Source: Hippasteria phrygiana (lineage: Eukaryota > Echinodermata > Asteroidea > Valvatida > Goniasteridae). Taken from it: a DNA stretch of 64,000 nucleotides. The translations under genes were made by a program, and so were the position numbers. Positions 36,101 through 47,470 of this stretch are shown here, one piece after another. Under the pieces are notes generated by a model that was given only the letters and a program-made list of their open reading frames with translations, did no database searches and had not been told where the DNA came from. Position 1 is the first letter of the stretch. Every line of letters starts with the position of its first letter. The stretch spans positions 124,001 through 188,000 of the forward strand of contig JAZGUH010000182.1 in NCBI GenBank assembly GCA_037893225.1, written 5' to 3'.

Positions 36101-36894
36101 TTTTGTTTGCCAGATATATTTAAAAGACTTTTACGATTTCAAAATTTCAAAAATTCATAAAAAATCACGTGATGACGTCATCATGACGTCACTTCGGCTT
36201 CTGCATGCTGGTGGCAGTATCTACCTACCCACCAATTTTCATGACGATCGGACCTATCCTTATGTGTTTTAAAAAAGGACATTTTTGATGATGTCATCAT
36301 GACGTCACACATTTTTTTCCTTTTTAGGGCATATCTTTGAGACCTACCAAAGCTATAACAAAAAGAATTTTGAAAATATCTTGTTTTGTTTGCCAGATAT
36401 ATTTAAAAGAATGTTACGATTTTCAAAATTTCAAAAATTCATAACAAATCACGTGATGACGTCATCATGACGTCATTTTGGATTTTGCATCCTAGTGCCA
36501 GTATCTACCTACCCAAAAATTTTCATGACGATCGGACATATCCTTATATGTGTTTTAAAAAAGCACATTTTTGATGACGTCATCATGACATCACACATTT
36601 TTTTTTCTTTTAGTGCATATCTTTGAGACATACCAAAGCTATAACAAAAGGAATTTTGAAAATATCTTGTTTTGTTCGCTAGATATATTAAATAGAATAT
36701 TACGATTTTCAAATTTCAAAAATTCATAAAAAATCACGTGATGACGTCATCATGACGTAAATGTTCGGCATACATTCTGAGCAGTTGGTCTAAGTGTCTG
36801 CCAAGTTTAGAGGCAATCGGGTGTACCAAAGTAGCCAAAGTGCCGGTAAGAAAGAAAACGTGCACAAATGCTATGGGTAAAAAGTCTGAAAAGG

Positions 36895-36945
<51 letters not shown>

Positions 36946-38340
36946 ACGAAAACAAGGGCTGTTTTGGAAAAGTTTCCAAAACAGCCAAAAAAAAAATCTT
37001 AACGAAAACAAGGGCTGTTTCGAAAAACTTTCGAAACAGCCAAAAAATCTTAACGAAAACAAGGGCTGTTTCGAAAAACTTTCGAAACAGCCAAAAATAG
37101 ACATCTGGTACAGTGTTTGTGGACAAACACAGGGCTGTTTTGTTTTTTTGTGTAAAATTGTGATTAAAATGAAATTTCAAAAAATCTAAAATCATAAAAA
37201 AATTGACGATGACGTCATCATGACATCATTTCAGATTTTGCATGCTAGTGACAGTATCTACCTACCCACTACTTTTCATGACGATCGGACCTATCCTTAT
37301 ATGTGTTTTAAAAAAATACATTTTTGATGACGTCATCATGACTTCACACATTTTCTCCCTTTTAGGGCATATCTTTGAGACATACCAAAGCTATAACAAA
37401 AAGAATTTTGAAACTATCTTGTTTTGTTTGCAAGATATATTTAAAAGAATGTTACAATTTCAAAATTTCAAAAATTCATAACAAATCACATGATGACGTC
37501 ATCATGACGTCACTTCGGCTTCTGCATCCTAGTGACAGTATCTACCTACCCACCAATTTTCATGACGATCGGACCTATCCTTATATGTGTTTTAAAAAAG
37601 CACATTTTTGATGATGTCATCATGACGTCACACATTTTCTCCCTTTTAGGGCATATCTTTGAGACATACCAAATCTATAACAAAAAGAATTTTGAAAATA
37701 TCTTGTTTTGTTCGCTAGATATTATTGAAAAGAATGTTACGATTTTGAAATTTTGAAAAATTCATAAAAAATCACGTGATGACGTCATCATGACGTCACT
37801 TTGGATTCAGCATCCTAGTGACAATATCTACCTACCCACCAATTTTCATGATGATCGGACCTATCCTTATATGTGTTTTAAAAAAGCACATTTTTGATGA
37901 TGTCATCATGACGTCACACATTTTCTCCCTTTTAGGGCATATCTTTGAGACATACCAAAGCTATAACAAAAAGAATTTTGAAAATATCTTGTTTTGTTCG
38001 CTAGATATATTGAAAAGAATTTTACGATTTTCAAATTTCAAAAATTCATAAAAAATCACGTGATGACGTCATCATGACGTAAATGTTCGGCATGCATTCT
38101 GAGCAGTTGGTCTAAGTGTCTGCCAAGTTTAAAGCCAATCGGCAGCATAAAAGTAGCCAAAGTGCCAGTAAGAAAGAAAACGTGTACAAATGCTATGGGC
38201 ATTTGGCTGAAAAAGAAGAAAAAAAAAAAAAGACTAGACATCTGGTGCAGTGTTTGTGGACAAACACAGGGCTGTTTTGTTTTTTTGTGTAAAATTATGT
38301 GATTTAAATGAAATTTCAAAAATGAAAAAAATCATAGAAA
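33139..38340. repeat. C run, B x2, D, A x3, D, A x3, D
   Basis: C units at about 33139-34610, some exactly 146 or 150 bp apart (33542, 33688, 33834, 33984). B units at 34775 and 35176. D hairpins at 35789, 37113 and 38250. A units near 35885, 36165, 36453, 37206, 37486 and 37772. The middle D (36736-37200) carries three extra hairpins. Confidence 0.75.
36941..37092. repeat. Hairpin/poly(A) cassette cluster 2 (three hairpins)
   Basis: Hairpins at 36957-36986 (TTTTGG type), 37013-37041 and 37064-37092 (both TTTCGAAA type). Each has the TCTTAACGAAAACAAG leader. A 45-nt A run precedes. Confidence 0.9.
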
Positions 38341-39920
38341 ATTAGCCGATGACGTCATCATGACGTCACCATGACGTCACATACATTTTCATCTAACACA
38401 TGCTGGCATAACTAAATACCACGTTTTAACTTAATGTGACTAGTACTTTTGTAGATATATGGTTTCCAAAAATGGCCCTTTAAGATGACGTCACGTGACA
38501 TGTGATGACGTCATCATGACCTAAAAGTTCGGCGCACATTCTGAGCAGTTGGTGTAAGTATCTGCCTACGACTTGTCTAACGACTTGAAAAAAAGACTAG
38601 AGATCAACTCTTTATAGACAGCATGTCACATGAAAGCCATGGTTTCTGTCCTTCCCAGAATTCCTTTGTGTTATATTGAATTTGGTCACAATTTTTTAGA
38701 TGCCTGTAATTTCTTACTACTTGAGTGAGCCACGATCACGAAATTGTTGAATTAGGTAGAGAAAAATTCAATGTATAAATTTTTAATCGGAACGACCCTT
38801 ACATGCGTTAAAAAAAAAAATTTGATGACGTCATTATGACGTCACACAATTTTCGCCTTTTAGGGCATATCTTTGAGACATACCAAAAGCTGTATCAAAA
38901 AGAATTTTAAAAATCTCTTGTTTTGTTTGCGAGATATATTTAAAAGAATGTTACAATTTCAAAATTTCAAAAATTCATAACAAATCACATGATGACGTCA
39001 TTATGACGTCACTTTGGATTTTGCATCCTAGTACCCGTATCTACCTACCCACCAATTTTCATGACGATCGGACCTATCCTTATATGTGTTTTTAAAAAGC
39101 ACATTTTTGATGATGTCATCATGACGTCACACATTTTTTTCCTTTTTAGGGCATATCTTTGAGACCTACCAAAGCTATAACAAAAAGAATTTTGAAAATA
39201 TCTTGTTTTGTTTGCCAGATATATTGAAAAGAATGTTACGATTTTCAAAATTTCAAAAATTCATAACAAATTACGTGATGACGTCATCATGACGTCACTT
39301 TGGATTTTGCATCCTAGTGCCAGTATCTACCTACCCACCAATTTTCATGACGATCGGACCTATCCGTATATGTGTTTTAAAAAAGCACATTTTTGATGAC
39401 GTCATCATGACGTCACACATTTTTTTCCTTTTTAGGGCATATCTTTGAGACATACCAAAGCTATAACAAAAAGAATTTTGAAAATATCTTGTTTTGTTCG
39501 CTAGATATATTTTAAAAAAAATTACGATTTCAAAATTTCAAAAATTCATAAAAAATCACGTGATGACGTCATCATGACGTAAATGTGCGGCATACATTCT
39601 GAGCAGTTAGTCTAAGTGTCTGCCAAGTTTAAAGCCAATCGGCAGCATAAAAGTAGCCAAAGTGCCAGTAAGAAAGAAAACGTGTACAAATGCTATGGGC
39701 ATTTGGCTGAAAAAGAAGCACAAAAAAAAAAAAAAGAAAAAAAAAAAAATCTTAACGAAAACAAGGGCTGTTTTGGAAAAGTTTCCAAAACAGCCAAAAA
39801 AAAAAAAAAAAAAAATAGACATCTGGTGCAGTGTTTGTGGACAAAAACAGGGCTGTTTTGTTTTTTTGTGTAAAATTATGTGATTTAAATGAAATTTCAA
39901 AAATGAAAAAAATCATAGAA
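38341..39920. repeat. C, B, A x2, D with one extra hairpin
   Basis: A units near 38985 and 39269. The D hairpin at 39831-39848 has a changed right arm (ACAAAAAC). Confidence 0.75.
39750..39795. repeat. Hairpin/poly(A) cassette 3 (single)
   Basis: Hairpin at 39766-39795, TTTTGG type, with the same leader, between poly(A) runs. Confidence 0.9.
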
Positions 39921-42585
39921 AATTAGCCGATGACGTCATCATGACGTCACCATGACGGCACATACATTTTCATCTAACACATGCTGGCATAACTAAATAC
40001 CACGTTTTAACTTAATGTGACTTGTACTTTTATAGATATATGGTTTCCAAAAATGCCCTTTAAGATGACGTCACGTGACATGTGATGACGTCATCATGAC
40101 CTAAAAGTTCGGCGCACATTCTGAGCAGTTTTTGTAAGTATCTGCCTACGACTTGTCTAACGACTTGAAAAAAAGACTAGAGATCAACTCTTTATAGACA
40201 GCATGCCACATGAAAGCCATGGTTTCTGTCCTTCCCAGAATTCCTTTGTGTTATATTTAATTTGGTCACAATTTTTTAGATGCCTGTTATTTCTTTATAC
40301 TTGAGTGAGCCACGATCACGAAATTGTTGAATTAGGTAGAGAAAAATTCAATGTATAAATTCTTAATCGGAACGACCCTTACATGCGTAAAAAAAATAAA
40401 TTTGATGACGTCATTATGACGTCACACAATTTTCGCCTTTTAGGGCATATCTTTGAGACATACCAAAAGCTGTATCAAAAAGAATTTTGAAAATCTCTTG
40501 TTTTGTTTGCGAGATATATTTAAAAGAATGTTACGATTTCAAAATTTCAAAAATTCATAACAAATCACATGATGACGTCATTATAACGTCACTTTGGATT
40601 TTGCATCCTAGTACCAGTATCTACCTACCCACCAATTTTCATGACGATCGGACCTATCCTTATATGTGTTTTAAAAAAGCACATTTTTGATGATGTCATC
40701 ATGACGTCACACATTTTTTTCCTTTTTAGGGCATATCTTTGAGACCTACCAAAGCTATAACAAAAAGAATTTTGAAAATATCTTGTTTTGTTTGCCAGAT
40801 ATATTTAAAAGAATGTTACGATTTTCAAAATTTCAAAAATTCATAAAAAATCACGTGATGACGTCATCATGACGTCACTTTGGAATTTGCATCCTAGTGC
40901 CAGTATCTACCTACCCACCAATTTTCATGACGATCGGACCTATCCTTATATGTGTTTTAAAAAAGCACATTTTTGATGATGTCATCATGACGTCACACAT
41001 TTTCTCCCTTTTAGGGCATATCTTTGAGACATACCAAAGCTATAACAAAAAGAATTTTGAAAATATCTTGTTTTGTTCGCTAGATATATTGAAAAGAATT
41101 TTACGATTTTCAAATTTCAAAAATTCATAAAAAATCACGTGATGACGTCATCATGACGTAAATGTTCGGCATACATTCTGAGCAGTTGGTCTAAGTGTCT
41201 GCCAAGTTTAGAGGCAATCGGGTGTACCAAAGTAGCCAAAGTGCCGGTAAGAAAGAAAACGTGCACAAATGCTATGGGCAAAAAGTCTGAAAATGAAAAA
41301 AAAAAAAAATAAAAAAATAAAATAAAATAAAACTAGACATCTGGTACAGTGTTTGTGGACAAACACAGGGCTGTTTTTTTTTTTTGTGTAAAATTTTGTG
41401 ATTAAAATGAAATTTCAAAAATTTCAAAAATCATAAAAAAAATTGCCGATGACGTCATCATGACATCATTTCAGATTTTGCATGCCAGTGACAGTATCTA
41501 CCTACCCACTACTTTTCATGACGATCGGACCTATCCTTATATGTGTTTTAAAAAAACACATTTTGGATGACGTCATCATGACGTCACACATTTTTTTCCC
41601 TTTTAGGGCATATCTTTGAGACCTACCAAAGCTATAACAAAAAGAATTTTGAAACTATCTTGTTTTGTTTGCGAGATATATTTAAAGGAATGTTACGATT
41701 TCAAAAATTTCAAAAATTCATAACAAATCACGTGATGACGTCATCATGACGTTACTTTGGATTTTGCATCCTAGTGACAGTATCTACCTTCCCACCAATT
41801 TTCATGACGATCGGACCCATCCTTATATGTGTTTTAAAAAAGGACATTTTTGATGATGTCATCATGACGTCACACATTTTTTTCCTTTTTAGGGCATATC
41901 TTTGAGACCTACCAAAGCTATAACAAAAAGAATTTTGAAAATATCTTGTTTTGTTTGCCAGATATATTTAAAAGAATGTTACGATTTTCAAAATTTCAAA
42001 AATTCATAACAAATCACGTGATGACGTCATCATGACGTCATTTTGGATTTTGCATCCTAGTGCCAGTATCTACCTACCCACCAATTTTCATGACGATCTG
42101 ACCTATCCTTATATGTGTTTTAAAAAAGCACATTTTTGATGACGTCATCATGACATCACACATTTTTTTTTCTTTTAGTGCATATCTTTGAGACATACCA
42201 AAGCTATAACAAAAAGAATTTTGAAAATATCTTGTTTTGTTCGCTAGATATATTAAAAAGAATATTACGATTTTGAAATTTCAAAAATTCATAAAAAATC
42301 ACGTGATGACGTCATCATGACGTAAATGTTCGGCATACATTCTGAGCAGTTAGTCTAAGTGTCTGCCAAGTTTGAAGTCAATCGGTAACATAAAAGTAGC
42401 CAAAGTGCCGGTAAGAAAGAAAACGTGTACAAATGCTATGGGAAAAAGTCTGAAAAGGAAAAAAAAAAAAATAAAACTAGATGTATGGTGCAGTGTTTGT
42501 GGACAAACACAGGGCTGTTTTGTTTTTTGTGTAAAATTATGTGATTTAAATGAAATTTCAAAAATGAAAAAAATTATAGAAAATT
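39921..42585. repeat. C, B, A x2, D, A x3, D
   Basis: A units near 40561, 40848, 41446, 41727 and 42014. D hairpins at 41349 and 42493. The poly(A) at about 41296-41332 is interrupted by T (AAATAAAATA type). Confidence 0.75.
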
Positions 42586-43860
42586 AGCCAATGACGTCAT
42601 CATGACGTCACATAAATTTTCATCTAACACATGCTGGCATAACTAAATACCACGTTTTAACTTAATCTGACTTGTACTTTTGTAGATATATGGCTTCAAA
42701 AAATGCACCTTTACGATGACGTCACATGACATGTGATGACGTCATCATGACGTAAAAGTTTGGCGCACATTCTGCGCAGTTGGTGTAAGTGTCTGCCTAC
42801 GACTTGTCTAACGACTTGAAAAAAAGACTAGAGATCAACTCTTTATAGACAGCATGCCACATGAAAGCCATGGTTTCTGTCCTTCCCAGAATTCGTTTGT
42901 GTTATATTGAATTTGGTCAAAATTTTCAGATGCCTGTTATTTCTTAATACTTGAGTGAGCCACGATCACGAAATTGTTGAATTAGGTGGAGAAAAATTCA
43001 ATGTATAAATTTTTTTAATCGGACCGACCCTTACATGCGTAAAAAGAAAAAAATTGATGACGTCATTATGACGTCACACAATTTTCGCCTTTTAGGGCAT
43101 ATCTTTGAGACATACCAAAAGCTGTATCAAAAAGAATTTTGAAAATATCTTGTTTTGTTTGCCAGATATATTTAAAAGAATGTTACGATTTTCAAAATTT
43201 CAAAAATTCATAACAAATCACGTGATGACGTCATCATGACGTCATTTTGGATTTTGCATCCTAGTGCCAGTATCTACCTACCCACCAATTTTCATGACGA
43301 TCGGACCTATCCTTATATGTGTTTTAAAAAAGCACATTTTTGATGATGTCATCATGACGTCACACATTTTTTTCCTTTTTAGGGCATATCTTCGAGACAT
43401 ACCAAAGCTATAACAAAAAGAATTTTGAAAATATCTTGTTTTGTTCGCTAGATATATTTTAAAAAAAATTACGATTTCAAAATTTCAAAAATTCATAACA
43501 AATCACGTGATGACGTCATCATGACGTAAATGTGCGGCATACATTCTGAGCAGTTAGTCTAAGTGTCTGCCAAGTTTAAAGCCAATCGGCAGCATAAAAG
43601 TAGCCAAAGTGCCGGTAAGAAAGAAAACGTGTACAAATGCTATGGGCATTTGGCTGAAAAAGAAGAAAAAAAAAAAAAAGAAAAAAAAAAAAAAACTAGA
43701 GGCATGAGGTTGGTGTTTGTGGACAAACACAGGGCTGTTTCGTTTTTGTTTTTTTAGTTTGGATGTGAAATGTGAATACAATAATTTAAGTTTGTCAAAC
43801 AATCGCGCTGCTGCCAGTTTTCTATGTTAATTTTGAAATTAATTAAAGTTGTTTGTAGTA
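42586..43860. repeat. C, B, A x1, D
   Basis: A single A unit (about 43217-43505). D has its hairpin at 43713 and exits through a SINE tail relic (43801-43838). Confidence 0.75.
43801..43838 (+). repeat. SINE 3'-tail relic in D module
   Basis: Same position and words as the relic at 21014, with TTCTATGTTAATTTTGAAA. Confidence 0.65.
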
Positions 43861-44223
43861 GTAACATGTGATGACGTCATCATAACGTCACATAAATTTT
43901 CATCTATAAACTTGCTGACCTACCTAGATATAACTTTTCAACTTAATCGGACTTGTACTTTTGTTTATATTATATGGCTTCAAAAACTGCCCCTTTAAGA
44001 TGACGTCACGTGACATGTGATGACGTCATCATCATGTCATGTCAATTTTCATCTATAAACCTACTGGGCTACCTAGATATTACTTTTAAACTTAATCGGA
44101 CATGTACTTCTGTAGATATGCGCCTTCAAAAACTGCCCCTTTAAGATGACGTCACATGTGATGACGTCATCATAACGTCATGTCAATTTTCATTTATAAA
44201 ACTACTGGAATACCTAGATATTA

Positions 44224-44367
44224 GCACCCACCCGAACAAAGATACTGACAATTTGGGAGACCGCCAACACAGGGCAAGATAGCTCAGTTGGTAGAGCGCC
44301 GGTACGGTAACCCGGAGGTCGCAGGTTCGAATCCCGCTCCTGTCAGTTTCTTTGTTCACTTTGAAAA
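44224..44367 (+). mobile_element. tRNA-derived SINE, copy 2 (best preserved)
   Basis: The tRNA-like part at about 44272-44344 has A box TAGCTCAGTTGGTAGAGCG and B box GGTTCGAATCC, the RNA polymerase III promoter. It is preceded by GAACAAAGATACTGACA and followed by TGTCAGTTTCTTTGTTC, inverted copies with one mismatch. It is inserted in a C unit (consensus AGATATTACATTT), with only about 2-3 bp repeated at the borders. The tRNA cloverleaf is imperfect (acceptor mismatch, weak T stem), so I do not call a functional tRNA. Confidence 0.85.
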
Positions 44368-45340
44368 TACATTTTAACTTAATCGAACTTGTACTTTTGT
44401 AGATATATGGCTTAGAAAAATGCCCCTTTAAGATGACGTCACGTGACATGTGATGACGTCATTATGACGTAAAAGTTCGGCACACATTGTGAGCAGTTGG
44501 GGTAAGTGTCTGCCAAGTTTAAAATTAGGTAAAGTGGCCGGTAAGAAAGAAAACGTTTACAAATGCTATGGGCAATATTCTAGCGACTTGAAAAAAAGAA
44601 TTTTTTCATGACGTCATCATGACGTCACACAATTTTCGCTTTTTAGGGCATATCTTTGAGACATACCAAAGCTATAACAAAAAGAATTTAGAAAATTTCT
44701 TGTTTTGTTCGCTAGATATATTGAAAAGAATGTTACGATTTACACAATTTTAAAATTCAGCGACTTGAACAAAGACTACAAATCAACCTTTTTATAAACA
44801 GCATGCACATTTAAGCCATGGTTATCTGCCCTTCCCAGAATTCCTTTGTGTTATATTGAATTTGGTCTAAATTTTGAAATGGCTGTTATTTCTTACTTGA
44901 GTGAGCCACGATCATGAAATTTTGGAATTAGGGAGAGGAAAATTCAATATATACATTTTTGTAATCGGATTGACCCTTACATGCGTAAAAAAAAAAAAAC
45001 ATTTTTGATGACGTCATCATGACGTCACACAATGTTCGCTTTTTAGGGCATATCTTTGAGACATACCAAAGCTATAACAAAAAGAATTTTGAAAATATCT
45101 TGTTTTGTTCGCTAGATATATTGAAAAGAATTTTACGATTTTGAAATTTCAAAAATTCATAAAAAATCACGTGATGACGTCATCATGACGTAAATGTTCG
45201 GCATACATTCTGAGCAGTTAGTCCAAGTGTCTGCCAAGTTTAAAGCCAATCGGCAGCATAAAAGTAGCCAAAGTGCCGGTAAGAAAGAAAACGTGTACAA
45301 ATGCTATGGGCATTTGGCTGAAAAAGAAAAAAAAAAAGAA

Positions 45341-45372
<32 letters not shown>

Positions 45373-45373
45373 A

Positions 45374-45485
45374 TCTTAACGAAAACAAGGGCTGTTTCGG
45401 AAAAGTTTCCGAAACAGCCAAAAAAAAAAAAAAAAAAAATCTTAACGAAAACAAGGGCTGTTTTGGAAAAGTTTCCAAAACAGCC
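45374..45485. repeat. Hairpin/poly(A) cassette cluster 4 (two hairpins)
   Basis: 45390-45419 has the stem variant TTTCGGAAA/TTTCCGAAA. 45456-45485 has TTTTGGAAA/TTTCCAAAA. Each keeps full pairing. Confidence 0.9.
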
Positions 45486-45486
45486 A

Positions 45487-45520
<34 letters not shown>

Positions 45521-45577
45521 GAAACTGGTGTTTGTGTACAAACACAGGGCTGTTTCGGGTGTTTTTTTTTTTTTTGT

Positions 45578-45867
45578 GGTAGTATGATTCTAATTCTTGA
45601 TGAGATATCAATGGTAGATGAAACAAAATTTTGTTTTACATTCAAGCAATTACGTATCCTTAATCATAATTGTTTTGGAAATGTGAGCATACTTGCAGTT
45701 TGTGACCGTGATGATGTCATTGTGATGTCACACATTTTGCACATTCATATGTAAGTACCTATCACCTAACAAATGTATTACAAATTGTTTTTTGAAATTA
45801 GCATGTAGGTTTGATGAGATATGGCTTTGGGGTTTAAAAACTTAAAAATTACTAGAAAATCGTATAA
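45578..45867 (+). pseudogene. E module 4: helicase fragment
   Basis: Carries GGTAGTATG at its start, KFCF instead of KSCF, and CDRDD instead of CDHDD after motif III. These variants are shared only with module 5. Confidence 0.8.
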
Positions 45868-47470
45868 TGATGTCATCATGACGTCATGTAATTTTTGTCA
45901 ATAACGCCTGCTAGCATACCTACATATCACGTTTCAATTTCATTGGACTTGTAATTCTGTAGATATATGGCTTCGAAGAATCCACCTTTAAGATGACGTC
46001 ACGTGACATGTGATGACATCATCATAATGTCATGTCAATTTTCATCTATAAACTTGCAGACGTACCTAGATATTACATTTCAACTTAATCGAACTTGTAC
46101 TTTTGTTTATATGTGGCTTCAAAAACTGCCCCTTTAAGATGACGTCAGGTGACATGTGATGACATCATGATAATGTCATGTCAATTTTCAGCTATAAACC
46201 TACTGGGCTACCTAGATATTACTTTTCAACTTAATCGAACTTGTAATTTTGTTTATATATGGCTTCAAAAACTGCCCCTTTAAGATGACGTCACGTGACA
46301 TGTGATGACGTCATCATAACGTCAATTCAATTTTTATCTAAAAACCTACTGGGCTACCTAGATATTACTTTTGAACTTAATCGGACTTGTGCTTTTGTAG
46401 ACATATGGCTTCAAAAACTGCCCCTTTAAGATGACGTCACGTGACATGTGATGACATCAATTATGATAATGTCATGTCAATTTTCAGCTATAAACCTACT
46501 GGGCTACCTAGATATTACTTTCAACTTAATCGAATTTGTACTTTTGTAGATATATGGCTTCAAAAACTGCCCCTTTAAGATGACGTCACGTGGCATGTCA
46601 TGACGTCATCAAGAGGTAAAAGTTCGGCACACATTGTGAGTAGTTGGGGTAAGTGTCTGCCAAGTTTAAAAGTAGCCAATGTGGCCGGTAAGAAAGTAAA
46701 CGTTTACAAATGCTATGGGCAATATTCTATCGACTTGAAAAAAGAATTTTTTTATGACGTCATCATGACGTCACACAATTTTCGCTTTTTAGGGCATATC
46801 TTTGAGACATACCAAAGCTATAACAAAAATAATTTTGAAAATATCTTGTTTTGTTCGCTAGATATAGTGAAAAGAATGTTACGATTTTGAAATTTCAAAA
46901 ATTCATAAAAAATCACGTGATGACGTCATCATGACGTAAATGTTCGGCATACATTCTGAGCAGTTAGTCTAAGTGTCTGCCAAGTTTGAAGTCAATCGGT
47001 AACATAAAAGTAGCCAAAGTGCCGGTAACAAAGAAAACGTGTACAAATGCTATGGGAAAAAGTCTGAAAAGGAAAAATAAAAAAATAAAAAAAAAAAATA
47101 AAAAAAAAATAAAAAAAAAAATAGAAACTGGTGTTTGTGTACAAACACAGGGCTGTTTCGGGTGTTTTTTTTTTTTTTGTGGTAGTATGATTCTAATTCT
47201 TGATGAGATATCAATGGTAGATGAAACAAAATTTTGTTTTACATTCAAGCAATTACGTATCCTTAATCATAATTGTTTTGGAAATGTGAGCATACTTGCA
47301 GTTTGTGACCGTGATGATGTCATTGTGATGTCACACATTTTGCACATTCATATGTAAGTACCTATCACCTAACAAATGTATTACAAATTGTTTTTTGAAA
47401 TTAGCATGTAGGTTTGATGAGATATGGCTTTGGGGTTTAAAAACTTAAAAATTACTAGAAAATCGTATAA
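45868..47470. repeat. C run, B core, D, E
   Basis: C at about 45868-46740. Only a B core (about 46741-46900) follows before D; its hairpin is at 47131 with a GT loop. The poly(A) is broken by T residues. E is at 47181-47470. Confidence 0.75.
47181..47470 (+). pseudogene. E module 5: helicase fragment
   Basis: Sister copy of module 4 with the same three variants. Part of the second duplication. Confidence 0.8.

Larger units (their letters stand above)
43861..45867. repeat. C with SINE insertion, B, D with two hairpins, E
   Basis: C units surround the SINE at 44224-44367. One full B unit starts near 44757. D at 45171-45577 has two extra hairpins plus the GT-loop hairpin at 45528. E is at 45578-45867. 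Confidence 0.75.

Noticed and set aside
44272..44344. Functional tRNA gene
   Set aside because: A and B boxes are good, but the acceptor and T stems are imperfect and the same body recurs inside SINE copies at 10.7, 56.3 and 57.4 kb.
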